Below the pieces are notes generated by a model that worked only from the letters and a program-made list of their open reading frames with translations, had not been told where the DNA came from and did no database searches. Made by a program: the position numbers and the translations under genes. 64,000 bases of DNA from Gordius sp. MW1 (taxonomy: Eukaryota; Nematomorpha; Gordioida; Gordea; Gordiidae), in NCBI GenBank assembly GCA_964036665.1, contig OZ038531.1, positions 13,516,168 through 13,580,167 on the forward strand. The letters run 5' to 3'. Shown here piece by piece: positions 10,472 to 22,951 of the stretch (within the stretch, counting starts at the first letter, position 1; each line of letters begins with the position of its first letter).

Positions 10472-13226
10472 TTTCACATATTTTTCTTTGAACCGTATTC
10501 ATCCGATGAAAGTTGTCGTTTTCAGACGTGGTTTCTATGATCCCAAGTAAAAATTTATCAGAATCTAAAAACTATTACTTTGAAATCATGATCGCATAGA
10601 GCAGTTTTCAAAAATTAAGCACTAACGTTGCGATACAACAAACTAATCGCAACAATAAAACGTTGTCTTTTGTCAAAATTATAGTTCTCGCAGCTTAAAA
10701 CCTCTTTTCGGAAGTCAATCGAGGATAATAGGATTCTCAAATTGGCTTACTTTTATATATTTTTTCATGCTCTTTCACATAGAATCGAAAAAAATAAATA
10801 TTTTTGCCTCAAAATTTTGCACATATTTTTCTTTGAACCGTATTCATCCGATGAAAGTTGTCGTTTTAAGACGTGGTTTCTAAGATCCCAAGTAAAAATT
10901 TATCAGAATCTAAAAACTATTACTTTGAAATCATGATCGCATAGAGCAGTTTTCAAAAATTAAGCACTCACGTTGCGATACAACAAACTAATCGCAACAA
11001 TAAAACGTTGTCTTTTGTCAAAATGATAGTCGCAGCTTAAAACCTCTTTTCGGAAGTCAATCGAGGATAATAGGATTCTCAAATTGGCTTACTTTTATAT
11101 ATTTTTTTATGCTCTTTCACATAAAATCGAAAAAAATAAATATTTTTGCCTCAAAATTTTTCACATATTTTTCTTTGAACCGTATTCATCCGATGAAAGT
11201 TGTCGTTTTCAGACGTGGTTTCTATGATCCCAAGTAAAAATTTATCAGAATCTAAAAACTATTACTTTGAAATCATGATCGCATAGAGCAGTTTTTAAAA
11301 ATTAAGCACTAACGTTGCGATACAACAAACTAATCGCAACAATAAAACGTTGTCTTTTGTCAAAATGATATTTTTCGCAGCTTAAAACCTCTTTTCGGAA
11401 GTCAATCGAGGATAATAGGATTCTCAAATTGGCTTACTTTTATATATTTTTTCATGCTCTTTCACATAAAATCAAAAAAAATAAATATTTTAGCCTCAAA
11501 ATTTTTCACATATTTTTCTTTGAACCGTATTCATCCGATGAAAGTTGTCGTTTTCAGACGTGGTTTCTATGATCCCAAGTAAAAACTTATCAGAATCTAA
11601 AAACTATTACTTTTAAATCATGATCGCATAGAGCAGTTTTCAAAAATTAAGCACTCACGTTGCGATACAACAAACTAATCGCAACAATAAAACGTTGTCT
11701 TTTGTCAAAATGATAGTTCTCGCAGCTTAAAACCTCTTTTCGGAAGTCAATCGAGGATAATAGGATTCTCAAATTGGCTTACTTTTATATATTTTTTCAT
11801 GCTCTTTCACATAGAATCGAAAAAAATAAATATTTTTGCCTCAAAATTTTGCACATATTTTTCTTTGAACCGTATTCATCCGATGAAAGTTGTCGTTTTC
11901 AGACGTGGTTTCTATGATCCCAAGTAAAAATTTATCAGAATCTAAAAACTATTACTTTGAAATCATGATCGCATAGAGCAGTTTTCAAAAATTAAGCACT
12001 AACGTTGCGATACAACAAACTAATCGCAACAATAAAACGTTGTCTTTTGTCAAAATTATAGTTCTCGCAGCTTAAAACCTCTTTTCGGAAGTCAATCGAG
12101 GATAATAGGATTCTCAAATTGGCTTACTTTTATATATTTTTTCATGCTCTTTCACATAGAATCGAAAAAAATAAATATTTTTGCCTCAAAATTTTGCACA
12201 TATTTTTCTTTGAACCGTATTCATCCGATGAAAGTTGTCGTTTTAAGACGTGGTTTCTAAGATCCCAAGTAAAAATTTATCAGAATCTAAAAACTATTAC
12301 TTTGAAATCATGATCGCATAGAGCAGTTTTCAAAAATTAAGCACTCACGTTGCGATACAACAAACTAATCGCAACAATAAAACGTTGTCTTTTGTCAAAA
12401 TGATAGTCGCAGCTTAAAACCTCTTTTCGGAAGTCAATCGAGGATAATAGGATTCTCAAATTGGCTTACTTTTATATATTTTTTTATGCTCTTTCACATA
12501 AAATCGAAAAAAATAAATATTTTTGCCTCAAAATTTTTCACATATTTTTCTTTGAACCGTATTCATCCGATGAAAGTTGTCGTTTTCAGACGTGGTTTCT
12601 ATGATCCCAAGTAAAAATTTATCAGAATCTAAAAACTATTACTTTGAAATCATGATCGCATAGAGCAGTTTTTAAAAATTAAGCACTAACGTTGCGATAC
12701 AACAAACTAATCGCAACAATAAAACGTTGTCTTTTGTCAAAATGATATTTTTCGCAGCTTAAAACCTCTTTTCGGAAGTCAATCGAGGATAATAGGATTC
12801 TCAAATTGGCTTACTTTTATATATTTTTTCATGCTCTTTCACATAAAATCAAAAAAAATAAATATTTTAGCCTCAAAATTTTTCACATATTTTTCTTTGA
12901 ACCGTATTCATCCGATGAAAGTTGTCGTTTTCAGACGTGGTTTCTATGATCCCAAGTAAAAACTTATCAGAATCTAAAAACTATTACTTTTAAATCATGA
13001 TCGCATAGAGCAGTTTTCAAAAATTAAGCACTCACGTTGCGATACAACAAACTAATCGCAACAATAAAACGTTGTCTTTTGTCAAAATGATAGTTCTCGC
13101 AGCTTAAAACCTCTTTTCGGAAGTCAATCGAGGATAATAGGATTCTCAAATTGGCTTACTTTTATATATTTTTTCATGCTCTTTCACATAGAATCGAAAA
13201 AAATAAATATTTTTGCCTCAAAATTT
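10472..13226 (+). repeat. 4-monomer HOR, 1,377-bp unit, two tandem copies
   Basis: Monomer starts 10666, 11011, 11353, 11698 repeat at 12043, 12388, 12730, 13075, a shift of 1,377 bp (4 x 345 minus 3). Shared marks are CAAAATTATAG, TTTTGCACAT, TTTTAAGACG with CTAAGATCC, the 3-bp deletion GATAGTCGCAG, GATATTTTTCGC and TATTTTAGCC. Similarity begins at about 10472 in the first copy and is lost at about 11850/13227, where TTTTGCAC is replaced by TTTTTCAC. Confidence 0.88.
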
Positions 13227-15811
13227 TTCACATATTTTTCTTTGAACCGTATTCATCCGATGAAAGTTGTCGTTTTAAGACGTGGTTTCTAAGATCCCAA
13301 GTAAAAATTTATAATCTAAAAACCATTACTTTGAAATCATGATCGCATAGAGCAGTTTTCAAAAATTAAGCACTCACGTTGCGATACAACAAACTAATCG
13401 CAACAATAAAACGTTGTCTTTTGTCAAAATGATAGTTCTCGCAGCTTAAAACCTCTTTTCGGAAGTCAATCGAGGATAATAGGATTCTCAAATTGGCTTA
13501 CTTTTATATATTTTTTTATGCTCTTTCACATAAAATCGAAAAAAATAAATATTTTTGCCTCAAAATTTTTCACATATTTATCTTTGAACCGTATTCATCC
13601 GATGAAAGTTGTCGTTTTCAGACGTGGTTTCTATGATCCCAAGTAAAAATTTATCAGAATCTAAAAACTATTCCTTTGAAATCATGATCGCATAGAGCAG
13701 TTTTCAAAAATTAAGCACTCACGTTTACAACAAACTAATCGCAACAATAATCGTTGTCTTTTGTCAAAATGATAGTTCTCGCAGCTTAAAACCTCTTTTC
13801 GGAAGTCAATCGAGGATAATAGGATTCTCAAATTGGCTTACTTTTATATATTTTTTCATGCTCTTTCACATAGAATCGAAAAAAATAAATATTTTTGCCT
13901 CAAAATTTTTCACATATTTTTCTTTGAACCGTATTCATCCGATGAAAGTTGTCGTTTTAAGACGTGGTTTCTAAGATCCCAAGTAAAAATTTATAATCTA
14001 AAAACCATTACTTTGAAATCATGATCGCATAGAGCAGTTTTCAAAAATTAAGCACTCACGTTGCGATACAACAAACTAATCGCAACAATAAAACGTTGTC
14101 TTTTGTCAAAATGATAGTTCTCGCAGCTTAAAACCTCTTTTCGGAAGTCAATCGAGGATAATAGGATTCTCAAATTGGCTTACTTTTATATATTTTTTTA
14201 TGCTCTTTCACATAAAATCGAAAAAAATAAATATTTTTGCCTCAAAATTTTTCACATATTTATCTTTGAACCGTATTCATCCGATGAAAGTTGTCGTTTT
14301 AAGACGTGGTTTCTAAGATCCCAAGTAAAAATTTATCAGAATCTAAAAACTATTACTTTGAAATCATGATCGCATAGAGCAGTTTTCAAAAATTAAGCAC
14401 TCACGTTGCGATACAACAAACTAATCGCAACAATAAAACGTTGTCTTTTGTCAAAATGATAGTCGCAGCTTAAAACCTCTTTTCGGAAGTCAATCGAGGA
14501 TATTAGGATTCTCAAATTGGCTTACTTTTATATATTTTTTTATGCTCTTTCACATAAAATCGAAAAAAATAAATATTTTTGCCTCAAAATTTTTCACATA
14601 TTTTTCTTTGAACCGTATTCATCCGATGAAAGTTGTCGTTTTCAGACGTGGTTTCTATGATCCCAAGTAAAAATTTATCAGAATCTAAAAACTATTACTT
14701 TGAAATCATGATCGCATAGAGCAGTTTTTAAAAATTAAGCACTAACGTTGCGATACAACAAACTAATCGCAACAATAAAACGTTGTCTTTTGTCAAAATG
14801 ATATTTTTCGCAGCTTAAAACCTCTTTTCGGAAGTCAATCGAGGATAATAGGATTCTCAAATTGGCTTACTTTTATATATTTTTTCATGCTCTTTCACAT
14901 AAAATCAAAAAAAATAAATATTTTAGCCTCAAAATTTTTCACATATTTTTCTTTGAACCGTATTCATCCGATGAAAGTTGTCGTTTTCAGACGTGGTTTC
15001 TATGATCCCAAGTAAAAACTTATCAGAATCTAAAAACTATTACTTTTAAATCATGATCGCATAGAGCAGTTTTCAAAAATTAAGCACTCACGTTGCGATA
15101 CAACAAACTAATCGCACAATAAAACGTTGTCTTTTGTCAAAATGATAGTTCTCGCAGCTTAAAACCTCTTTTCGGAAGTCAATCGAGGATAATAGGATTC
15201 TCAAATTGGCTTACTTTTATATATTTTTTCATGCTCTTTCACATAGAATCGAAAAAAATAAATATTTTTGCCTCAAAATTTTTCACATATTTTTCTTTGA
15301 ACCGTATTCATCCGATGAAAGTTGTCGTTTTAAGACGTGGTTTCTAAGATCCCAAGTAAAAATTTATAATCTAAAAACCATTACTTTGAAATCATGATCG
15401 CATAGAGCAGTTTTCAAAAATTAAGCACTCACGTTGCGATACAACAAACTAATCGCAACAATAAAACGTTGTCTTTTGTCAAAATGATAGTTCTCGCAGC
15501 TTAAAACCTCTTTTCGGAAGTCAATCGAGGATAATAGGATTCTCAAATTGGCTTACTTTTATATATTTTTTTATGCTCTTTCACATAAAATCGAAAAAAA
15601 TAAATATTTTTGCCTCAAAATTTTTCACATATTTATCTTTGAACCGTATTCATCCGATGAAAGTTGTCGTTTTCAGACGTGGTTTCTATGATCCCAAGTA
15701 AAAATTTATCAGAATCTAAAAACTATTCCTTTGAAATCATGATCGCATAGAGCAGTTTTCAAAAATTAAGCACTCACGTTTACAACAAACTAATCGCAAC
15801 AATAATCGTTG
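13075..15811 (+). repeat. 6-monomer (2,055-bp) shift block with internal dimers
   Basis: Starts are 13075, 13417, 13757, 14099, 14444, 14786, 15130 and 15472. The dimer 13075-13756 recurs at 15130-15811 (shift 2,055): TTTATAATC 3-bp deletion, AAAACCATTAC, TTTATCTTTG, TTCCTTTG, CACGTTTAC and AATAATCGTTG. Monomer 13757 is another copy of 13075 (shift 682). Monomers 14444 and 14786 are copies of 12388 and 12730 from the preceding 4-monomer HOR, so this block is a rearranged derivative of its neighbour. Confidence 0.82.
14099..14443 (+). repeat. Chimeric monomer
   Basis: The 5' part (TTTTTTTATG, ACATAAAATCG, TTTATCTTTG) matches the monomer at 13417. The 3' part (TTTTAAGACG, CTAAGATCC, CAGAATCTAAAAACT, no TTCCTTTG, full dyad) matches the 10666/12043 type. 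The switch lies between about 14265 and 14300. This is what an unequal crossover or gene-conversion junction inside a monomer would leave. Confidence 0.75.
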
Positions 15812-18540
15812 TCTTTTGTCAAAATGATAGTTCTCGCAGCTTAAAACCTCTTTTCGGAAGTCAATCGAGGATAATAGGATTCTCAAATTGGCTTACTTTT
15901 ATATATTTTTTTATGCTCTTTCACATAGAATCAAAAAAAATAAATATTTTTACCTCAAAATTTTTCACATATTTTTCTTTGAACCGTATTCATCCGATGA
16001 AAGTTGTCGTTTTCAGACGTGGTATCTATGATCCCAAGTAAAAATTTATCAGAATTTAAAAACTATTACTTTGAAATCATGATCGCATAGAGCAGTTTTC
16101 AAAAATTAAGCACTCACGTTGCGATACAACAAACTAATCGCAACAATAAAACGTTGTCTTTTGTCAAAATGATAGTTCTCGCAGCTTAAAACCTCTTTTC
16201 GGAAGTCAATCGAGGATAATAGGATTCTCAAATTGGCTTACTTTTATATATTTTTTCATGCTCTTTCACATAGAATCGAAAAAATAAATATTTTTACCTC
16301 AAAATTTTTCACATATTTTTCTTTGAACCGTATTCATCCGATGAAAATTGTCGTTTTCAGACGTGGTATCTATGATCCCAAGTAAAAATTTATCAGAATT
16401 TAAAAACTATTACTTTGAAATCATGATCGCATAGAGCAGTTTTCAAAAATTAAGCACTCACGTTGCGATACAACAAACTAATCGCTACAATAAAACGTTG
16501 TCTTTTGTCAAAATGATAGTTCTCGCAGCTTAAAACTCTTTTCGGAAGTCAATCGAGCATAATAGGATTCTCAAATTGGCTTACTTTTATATATTTTTTT
16601 ATGCTCTTTCACATAGAATCGAAAAAAACAAATATTTTTACCTCAAAATTTTTCACATATTTTTCTTTGAACCGTATTCATCCGATGAAAGTTGTCGTTT
16701 TCAGACGTGGTTTCTATGATCCCAAGTAAAAATTTATCAGAATTTAAAAACTATTAATTTGAAATCATGATCGCATAGAGGAGTTTTCAAAAATTAAGCA
16801 CATACAACAAACTAATCGCAACAATAAAACGTTATCTTTTGTCAAAATGATAGTTCTCGCAGCTTAAAACCTCTTTTCGGAAGTCAATCGAGAATAATAG
16901 GATTCTCAAATTGGCTTACTTTTATATATTTTTTCATGCTCTTTCAAATAGAATCGAAAAAAATAAATATTTTTACCTCGAAATTTTTCACATATTTTTC
17001 TTTGAACCGTATTCATCCGATGAAAGTTGTCGTTTTCAGACGTGGTTTCTATGATCCTAAGTAAAAATTTATCAGAATTTAAAAACTATTACTTTGAAAT
17101 CATGATCGCATAGAGCAGTTTTCAAAAATTAAGCACTCACGTTGCGATACAACAAACTAATCGCAACAATAAAACGTTGTCTTTTGTCAAAATGATATTT
17201 CTCGCAGCTTAAAACCTCTTTTCGGAAGTCAATCGAGGATAATAGGATTCTCAAATTGGCTTACTTTTATATATTTTTTTATGCTCTTTCACATAAAATC
17301 GAAAAAAATAAATATTTTTGCCTCAAAATTTTTCACATATTTTTCTTTGAACCGTATTCATCCGATGAAAGTTGTCGTTTTCAGACGTGGTTTCTATGAT
17401 CCCAAGTAAAAATTTATCAGAATCTAAAAACTATTACTTTGAAATCATGATCGCATAGAGCAGTTTTCAAAAATTAAGCACTCACGTTTACAACAAACTA
17501 ATCGCAACAATAATCGTTGTCTTTTGTCAAAATGATAGTTCTCGCAGCTTAAAACCTCTTTTCGGAAGTCAATCGAGGATAATAAGATTCTCAAATTGGC
17601 TTACTTTTATATATTTTTTTATGCTCTTTCACATAGAATCAAAAAAAATAAATATTTTTACCTCAAAATTTTTCACATATTTTTCTTTGAACCGTATTCA
17701 TCCGATGAAAGTTGTCGTTTTCAGACCTGGTATCTATGATCCCAAGTAAAAATTTATCAGAATTTAAAAACTATTACTTTGAAATCATGATCGCATAGAG
17801 CAGTTTTCAAAAATTAAGCACTCACGTTGCGATACAACAAACTAATCGCAACAAAAAACGTTGTCTTTTGTCAAAATGATAGTTCTCGCAGCTTAAAACT
17901 CTTTTCGGAAGTCAATCGAGCATAATAGGATTCTCAAATTGGCTTACTTTTATATATTTTTTTATGCTCTTTCACATAGAATCTAAAAAAACAAATATTT
18001 TTACCTCAAAATTTTTCACATATTTTTCTTTGAACCGTATTCATCCGATGAAAGTTGTCGTTTTCAGACGTGGTTTCTATGATCCCAAGTAAAAATTTAT
18101 CAGAATTTAAAAACTATTAATTTGAAATCATGATCGCATAGAGGAGTTTTCAAAAATTAAGCACATACAACAAACTAATCGCAAAAATAAAACGTTATCT
18201 TTTGTCAAAATGATAGTTCTCGCAGCTTAAAACCTCTTTTCGGAAGTCAATCGAGAATAATAGGATTCTCAAATTGGCTTACTTTTATATATTTTTTCAT
18301 GCTCTTTCACATAGAATCGAAAAAAATAAATATTTTTACCTCGAAATTTTTCACATATTTTTCTTTGAACCGTATTCATCCGATGAAAGTTGAGGTTTTC
18401 AGACGTGGTTTCTATGATCCCAAGTAAAAATTTATCAGAATTTTAAAACTATTACTTTGAAATCATGATCGCATAGAGCAGTTTTCAAAAATTAAGCACT
18501 CACGTTGCGATACAACAAACTAATCGCAACAATAAACGTT
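15812..18540 (+). repeat. Two related blocks differing by a monomer deletion
   Basis: Starts are 15812, 16157, 16501, 16835, 17180, then 17520, 17864 and 18198. The second run repeats 15812, 16501 and 16835 without an equivalent of 16157. Shared marks are GGTATCTATG, AAAACTCTTTTCG (1-bp deletion), GAGCATAAT, AAAACAAATA, ATTAATTTG, GAGGAG, the 10-bp dyad deletion, CGTTATC and CTCGAAAT. The unit at 17180 carries GATATTTCTC and the 4-bp dyad deletion. Confidence 0.8.
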
Positions 18541-19916
18541 TCTTTTGTCAAAATGATAGTTCTCGCAGCTTAAAACCTCTTTTCGGAATTCAATCGAGGA
18601 TAATAGGATTCTCCAATTGGCTTACTTTTATATGTTTTTTCATGCTCTTTCACATAGAATCGAAAAAAATAAATATTTTTGCCTCAAAATTTTTCACATA
18701 TTTTTCTTTTAACCGTATTCATCCGATGAAAGTTGTCGTTTTCAGACGTGGTTTCTATGATCCCAAGTAAAAATTTATCATAATCTAAAAACTACTACTT
18801 TGAAATCATGATCGCATAGAGCAGTTTTCAAAAATTAAGCACTCACTTTGCGATACAACAAACTAATCGCAACAATAAAACGTTGTCTTTTGTCAAAATG
18901 ATAGTTCTCGCAGCTTAAAACCTCTTTTCGGAAGTCAATCGAGGATAATAGGATTCTCAAATTGGCTTACTTTTATATATTTTTTCATGCTCTTTCACAT
19001 AGAATTGAAAAAAATAAATATTTTTACCTCAAAATTTTTCACATATTTTTCTTTGAACCGTATTCATCCGATGAAAGTTGTCGTTTTCAGACGTGGTTTC
19101 TATGATCCCAAGTAAAAATTTATCAGAATTTAAAAACTATTACTTTGAAATCATGATCGCATAGAGCAGTTTTCAAAAATTAAGCACTCACGTTGCGATA
19201 CAACAAACTAATCGCAACAATAAACGTTTCTTTTGTCAAAATGATAGTTCTCGCAGCTTAAAACCTCTTTTCGGAATTCAATCGAGGATAATAGGATTCT
19301 CCAATTGGCTTACTTTTATATGTTTTTTCATGCTCTTTCACATAGAATCGAAAAAAATAAATATTTTTGCCTCAAAATTTTTCACATATTTTTCTTTTAA
19401 CCGTATTCATCCGATGAAAGTTGTCGTTTTCAGACGTGGTTTCTATGATCCCAAGTAAAAATTTATCATAATCTAAAAACTACTACTTTGAAATCATGAT
19501 CGCATAGAGCAGTTTTCAAAAATTAAGCACTCACTTTGCGATACAACAAACTAATCGCAACAATAAAACGTTGTCTTTTGTCAAAATGATAGTTCTCGCA
19601 GCTTAAAACCTCTTTTCGGAAGTCAATCGAGGATAATAGGATTCTCAAATTGGCTTACTTTTATATATTTTTTCATGCTCTTTCACATAGAATTGAAAAA
19701 AATAAATATTTTTACCTCAAAATTTTTCACATATTTTTCTTTGAACCATTCATCCGATGAAAGTTGTCGTTTTCAGACGTGGTTTCTATGATCCCAAGTA
19801 AAAATTTATCAGAATTTAAAAACTATTACTTTGAAATCATGATCGCATAGAGCAGTTTTCAAAAATTAAGCACATACAACAAACTAATCGCAACAATAAA
19901 ACATTGTCTTTTGTCA
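18541..19916 (+). repeat. 2-monomer HOR, 688-bp unit, two tandem copies
   Basis: Starts 18541 and 18886 repeat at 19229 and 19574. The first monomer of each pair shares a run of private changes: AATAAACGTTTC, GGAATTCAATC, CTCCAATTGG, TATATGTTTTTT, CTTTTAACCG, TCATAATC, ACTACTACT and CACTTTGCG. Its partner is the AATTGAAAA/ACCTC type. The pairs part company near 19748, where the second copy has lost GT from ACCGTATTC, and in the final dyad (10-bp deletion in the second copy). Confidence 0.9.
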
Positions 19917-20586
19917 AAATGATAGTTCTCGCAGCTTAAAACCTCTTTTCGGAAGTCAATCGAGGATAATAGGATTCTCAAATTGGCTTACTTTTATATA
20001 TTTTTTCATGCTCTTTCACATAGAATCGAAAAAAATAAATATTTTTACCTCGAAATTTTTCACATATTTTTCTTTGAACCGTATTCATCCGATGAAAGTT
20101 GTCGTTTTCAGACGTGGTTTCTATGATCCCAAGTAAAAATTTATCAGAATTTAAAAACTATTACTTTGAAATCATGATCGCATAGAGCAGTTTTCAAAAA
20201 TTAAGCACTCACGTTGCGATACAACAAACTAATCGCAACAATAAAACGTTGTCTTTTGTCAAAATGATAGTTCTCGCAGCTTAAAACCTCTTTTCGGAAG
20301 TCAATCGAGGATAATAGGATTCTCAAATTGGCTTACTTTTATATATTTTTTTATGCTCTTTCACATAAAATCGAAAAAAATAAATATTTTTACCTCAAAA
20401 TTTTTCACATATTTTTCTTTGAACCGTATTCATCCGATGAAAGTTGTCGTTTTCAGACGTGGTTTCTATGATCCCAAGTAAAAATTTATCAGAATTTAAA
20501 AACTATTACTTTGAAATCATGATCGCATAGAGCAGTTTTCAAAAATTAAGCACATACAACAAACTAATCGCAACAATAAAACATTG
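19907..20586 (+). repeat. Two spacer monomers between HOR blocks
   Basis: Monomers at 19907 (CTCGAAAT, full dyad) and 20252 (TTTTTTTATG, ACATAAAATCG, ACCTC, 10-bp dyad deletion followed by AACATTGTC). They are ordinary members of the family and contain nothing else. Confidence 0.85.
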
Positions 20587-21400
20587 TCTTTTGTCAAAAT
20601 GATAGTTCTCGCAGCTTAAAACCTCTTTTCGGAAGTCAATCGAGGATAATAGGATTCTCAAATTGGCTTACTTTTATATATTTTTTCATGCTCTTTCACA
20701 TAGAATCGAAAAAAATAAATATTTTTACCTCAAAATTTTTCACATATTTTTCTTTGAACCGTATTCATCCGATAAAAGTTGTCGTTTTCAGACGTGGTTT
20801 CTATGGTCCCAAGTAAAAATTTATCAGAATCTAAAAACTATTACTTTGAAATGATCGCATAGAGCAGTTTTCAAAAATTAAGCACTCACGTTGCGATACA
20901 ACAAACTAATCGCAACAATAAAACGTTGTCTTTTGTCAAAATGATAGTTCTCGCAGCTTAAAACCTCTTTTCGGAAGTCAATCGAGGATAATAGGATTCT
21001 CAAATTGGCTTACTTTTATATATTTTTCATGCTCTTTCACATAGAATCGAAAAAAATAAATATTTTTACCTCAAAATTTTTCACATATTTATCTTTGAAC
21101 CGTATTCATCCGATGAAAGTTGTCGTTTTCAGACGTGGTTTCTATGATCCCAAGTAAAAATTTATCAGAATCTAAAAACTATTACTTTGAAATCATGATC
21201 GCATAGAGCAGTTTTCAAAAATTAAGCACTCACGTTTACAACAAACTAATCGCAACAATAAATCGTTGTCTTTTGTCAAAATGATAGTTCTCGCAGCTTA
21301 AAACCTCTTTTTGGAATTCAATCGAGGATAATAGGATTCTGATATTGGCTTACTTTTATATATTTTTTCATGCTCTTTCACATAGAATCGAAAAAAATAA

Positions 21401-21408
21401 ATATTTTT
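21401..21408 (+). repeat. 25-bp deletion junction at an 8-bp direct repeat (twin at 24774-24781)
   Basis: A normal monomer has ATATTTTT, 17 bp, then a second ATATTTTT. Here only one copy remains and the 25 bp are gone, giving a 315-bp monomer (it also has the 4-bp dyad deletion). The same junction at 24774-24781 is the HOR copy. This is the expected product of slippage or repeat-mediated deletion. Confidence 0.88.
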
Positions 21409-22943
21409 CTTTGAACCGTATTCATCCGATGAAAGTTGTCGTTTTCAGACGTGGTTTCTATGATCCCAAGTAAAAATTTATCAGAATCTAAAAACTATTA
21501 CTTTGAAATCATGATCGCATAGAGCAGTTTTCAAAAATTAAGCACTCACGTTTACAACAAACTAATCGCAACAATAATCGTTGTCTTTTGTCAAAATGAT
21601 AGTTCTCGCAGCTTAAAACCTTTTTTCGGAAGTCAATCGAGGATAATAGGATTCTCAAATTGGCTTACTTTTATATATTTTTTCATGCTCTTTCACATAG
21701 AATCGAAAAAAATTAATATTTTTGCCTCAAAATTTTTCACATATTTTTCTTTGAACCGTATTCATCCGATGAAAGTTGTCGTTTAAAGACGTGGTTTCTA
21801 AGATCCCAAGTAAAAATTTATCAGAATCTAAAAACTATTACTTTGAAATGATCGCATAGAGCAGTTTTCAAAAATTAAGCACTCACGTTGCGATACAACA
21901 AACTAATCGCAACAATAAAACCTTGTCTTTTGTCAAAATGATAGTTCTCGCAGCTTAAAACCTCTTTTCGGAAGTCAATCGAGGATAATAGGATTCTCAA
22001 ATTGGCTTACTTTTATATATTTTTTTTATGCTCTTTCACATAAAATCGAAAAAAATAAATATTTTTGCCTCAAAATTTTTCACATATTTTTCTTTGAACC
22101 GTATTCATCCGATGAAAGTTGTCGTTTTCAGACGTGGTTTCTATGATCCCAAGTAAAAATTTATCAGAATCTAAAAACTATTACTTTGAAATCATGATCG
22201 CATAGAGCAGTTTTCAAAAATTAAGCACTCACGTTTACAACAAACTAATCGCAACAATAAAACGTTGTCTTTTGTCAAAATGATAGTTCTCGCAGCTTAA
22301 AACCTCTTTTCGGAAGTCAATCGAGGATAATAGGATTCTCAAATTGGCTTACTTTTATATATTTTTTCATGCTCTTTCACATAGAATCGAAAAAAATAAA
22401 TATTTTTGCCTCAAAATTTTTCACATATTTTTCTTTGAACCGTATTCATCCGATGAAAGTTGTCGTTTTAAGACGTGGTTTCTAAGATCCCAAGTAAAAA
22501 TTTATCAGAATCTAAAAACTATTACTTTGAAATGATCGCATAGAGCAGTTTTCAAAAATTAAGCACTCACGTTGCGATACAACAAACTAATCGCAACAAT
22601 AAAACCTTGTCTTTTGTCAAAATGATAGTTCTCGCAGCTTAAAACCTCTTTTCGGAAGTCAATCGAGGATAATAGGATTCTCAAATTGGCTTACTATTAT
22701 ATATTTTTTCATGCTCTTTCACATAGAATCGAAAAAAATAAATATGTTTGCCTCAAAATTTTTCACATATTTTTCTTTGAACCGTATTCATCCGATGAAA
22801 GTTGTCGTTTTCAGACGTGGTTTCTAAGGTCCCAAGTAAAAATTTATCAGAATCTAAAAACTATTACTTTGAAATCATGATCGCATAGAGCAGTTTTCAA
22901 AAATTAAGCACTCACGTTGCGATACAACAAACTAATCGCAACA

Positions 22944-22951
22944 ATAAAAAT
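22944..22951 (+). other. 17-bp deletion at a monomer junction (twin near 26317)
   Basis: The usual AAAACGTTG-TCTTTTGTC-AAAATGATAG boundary is collapsed to AATAAAAATGATAG, removing the monomer-start motif. The flanking A-runs provide 3-4 bp of microhomology. The inherited twin lies in the second 3,373-bp copy. Confidence 0.85.
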
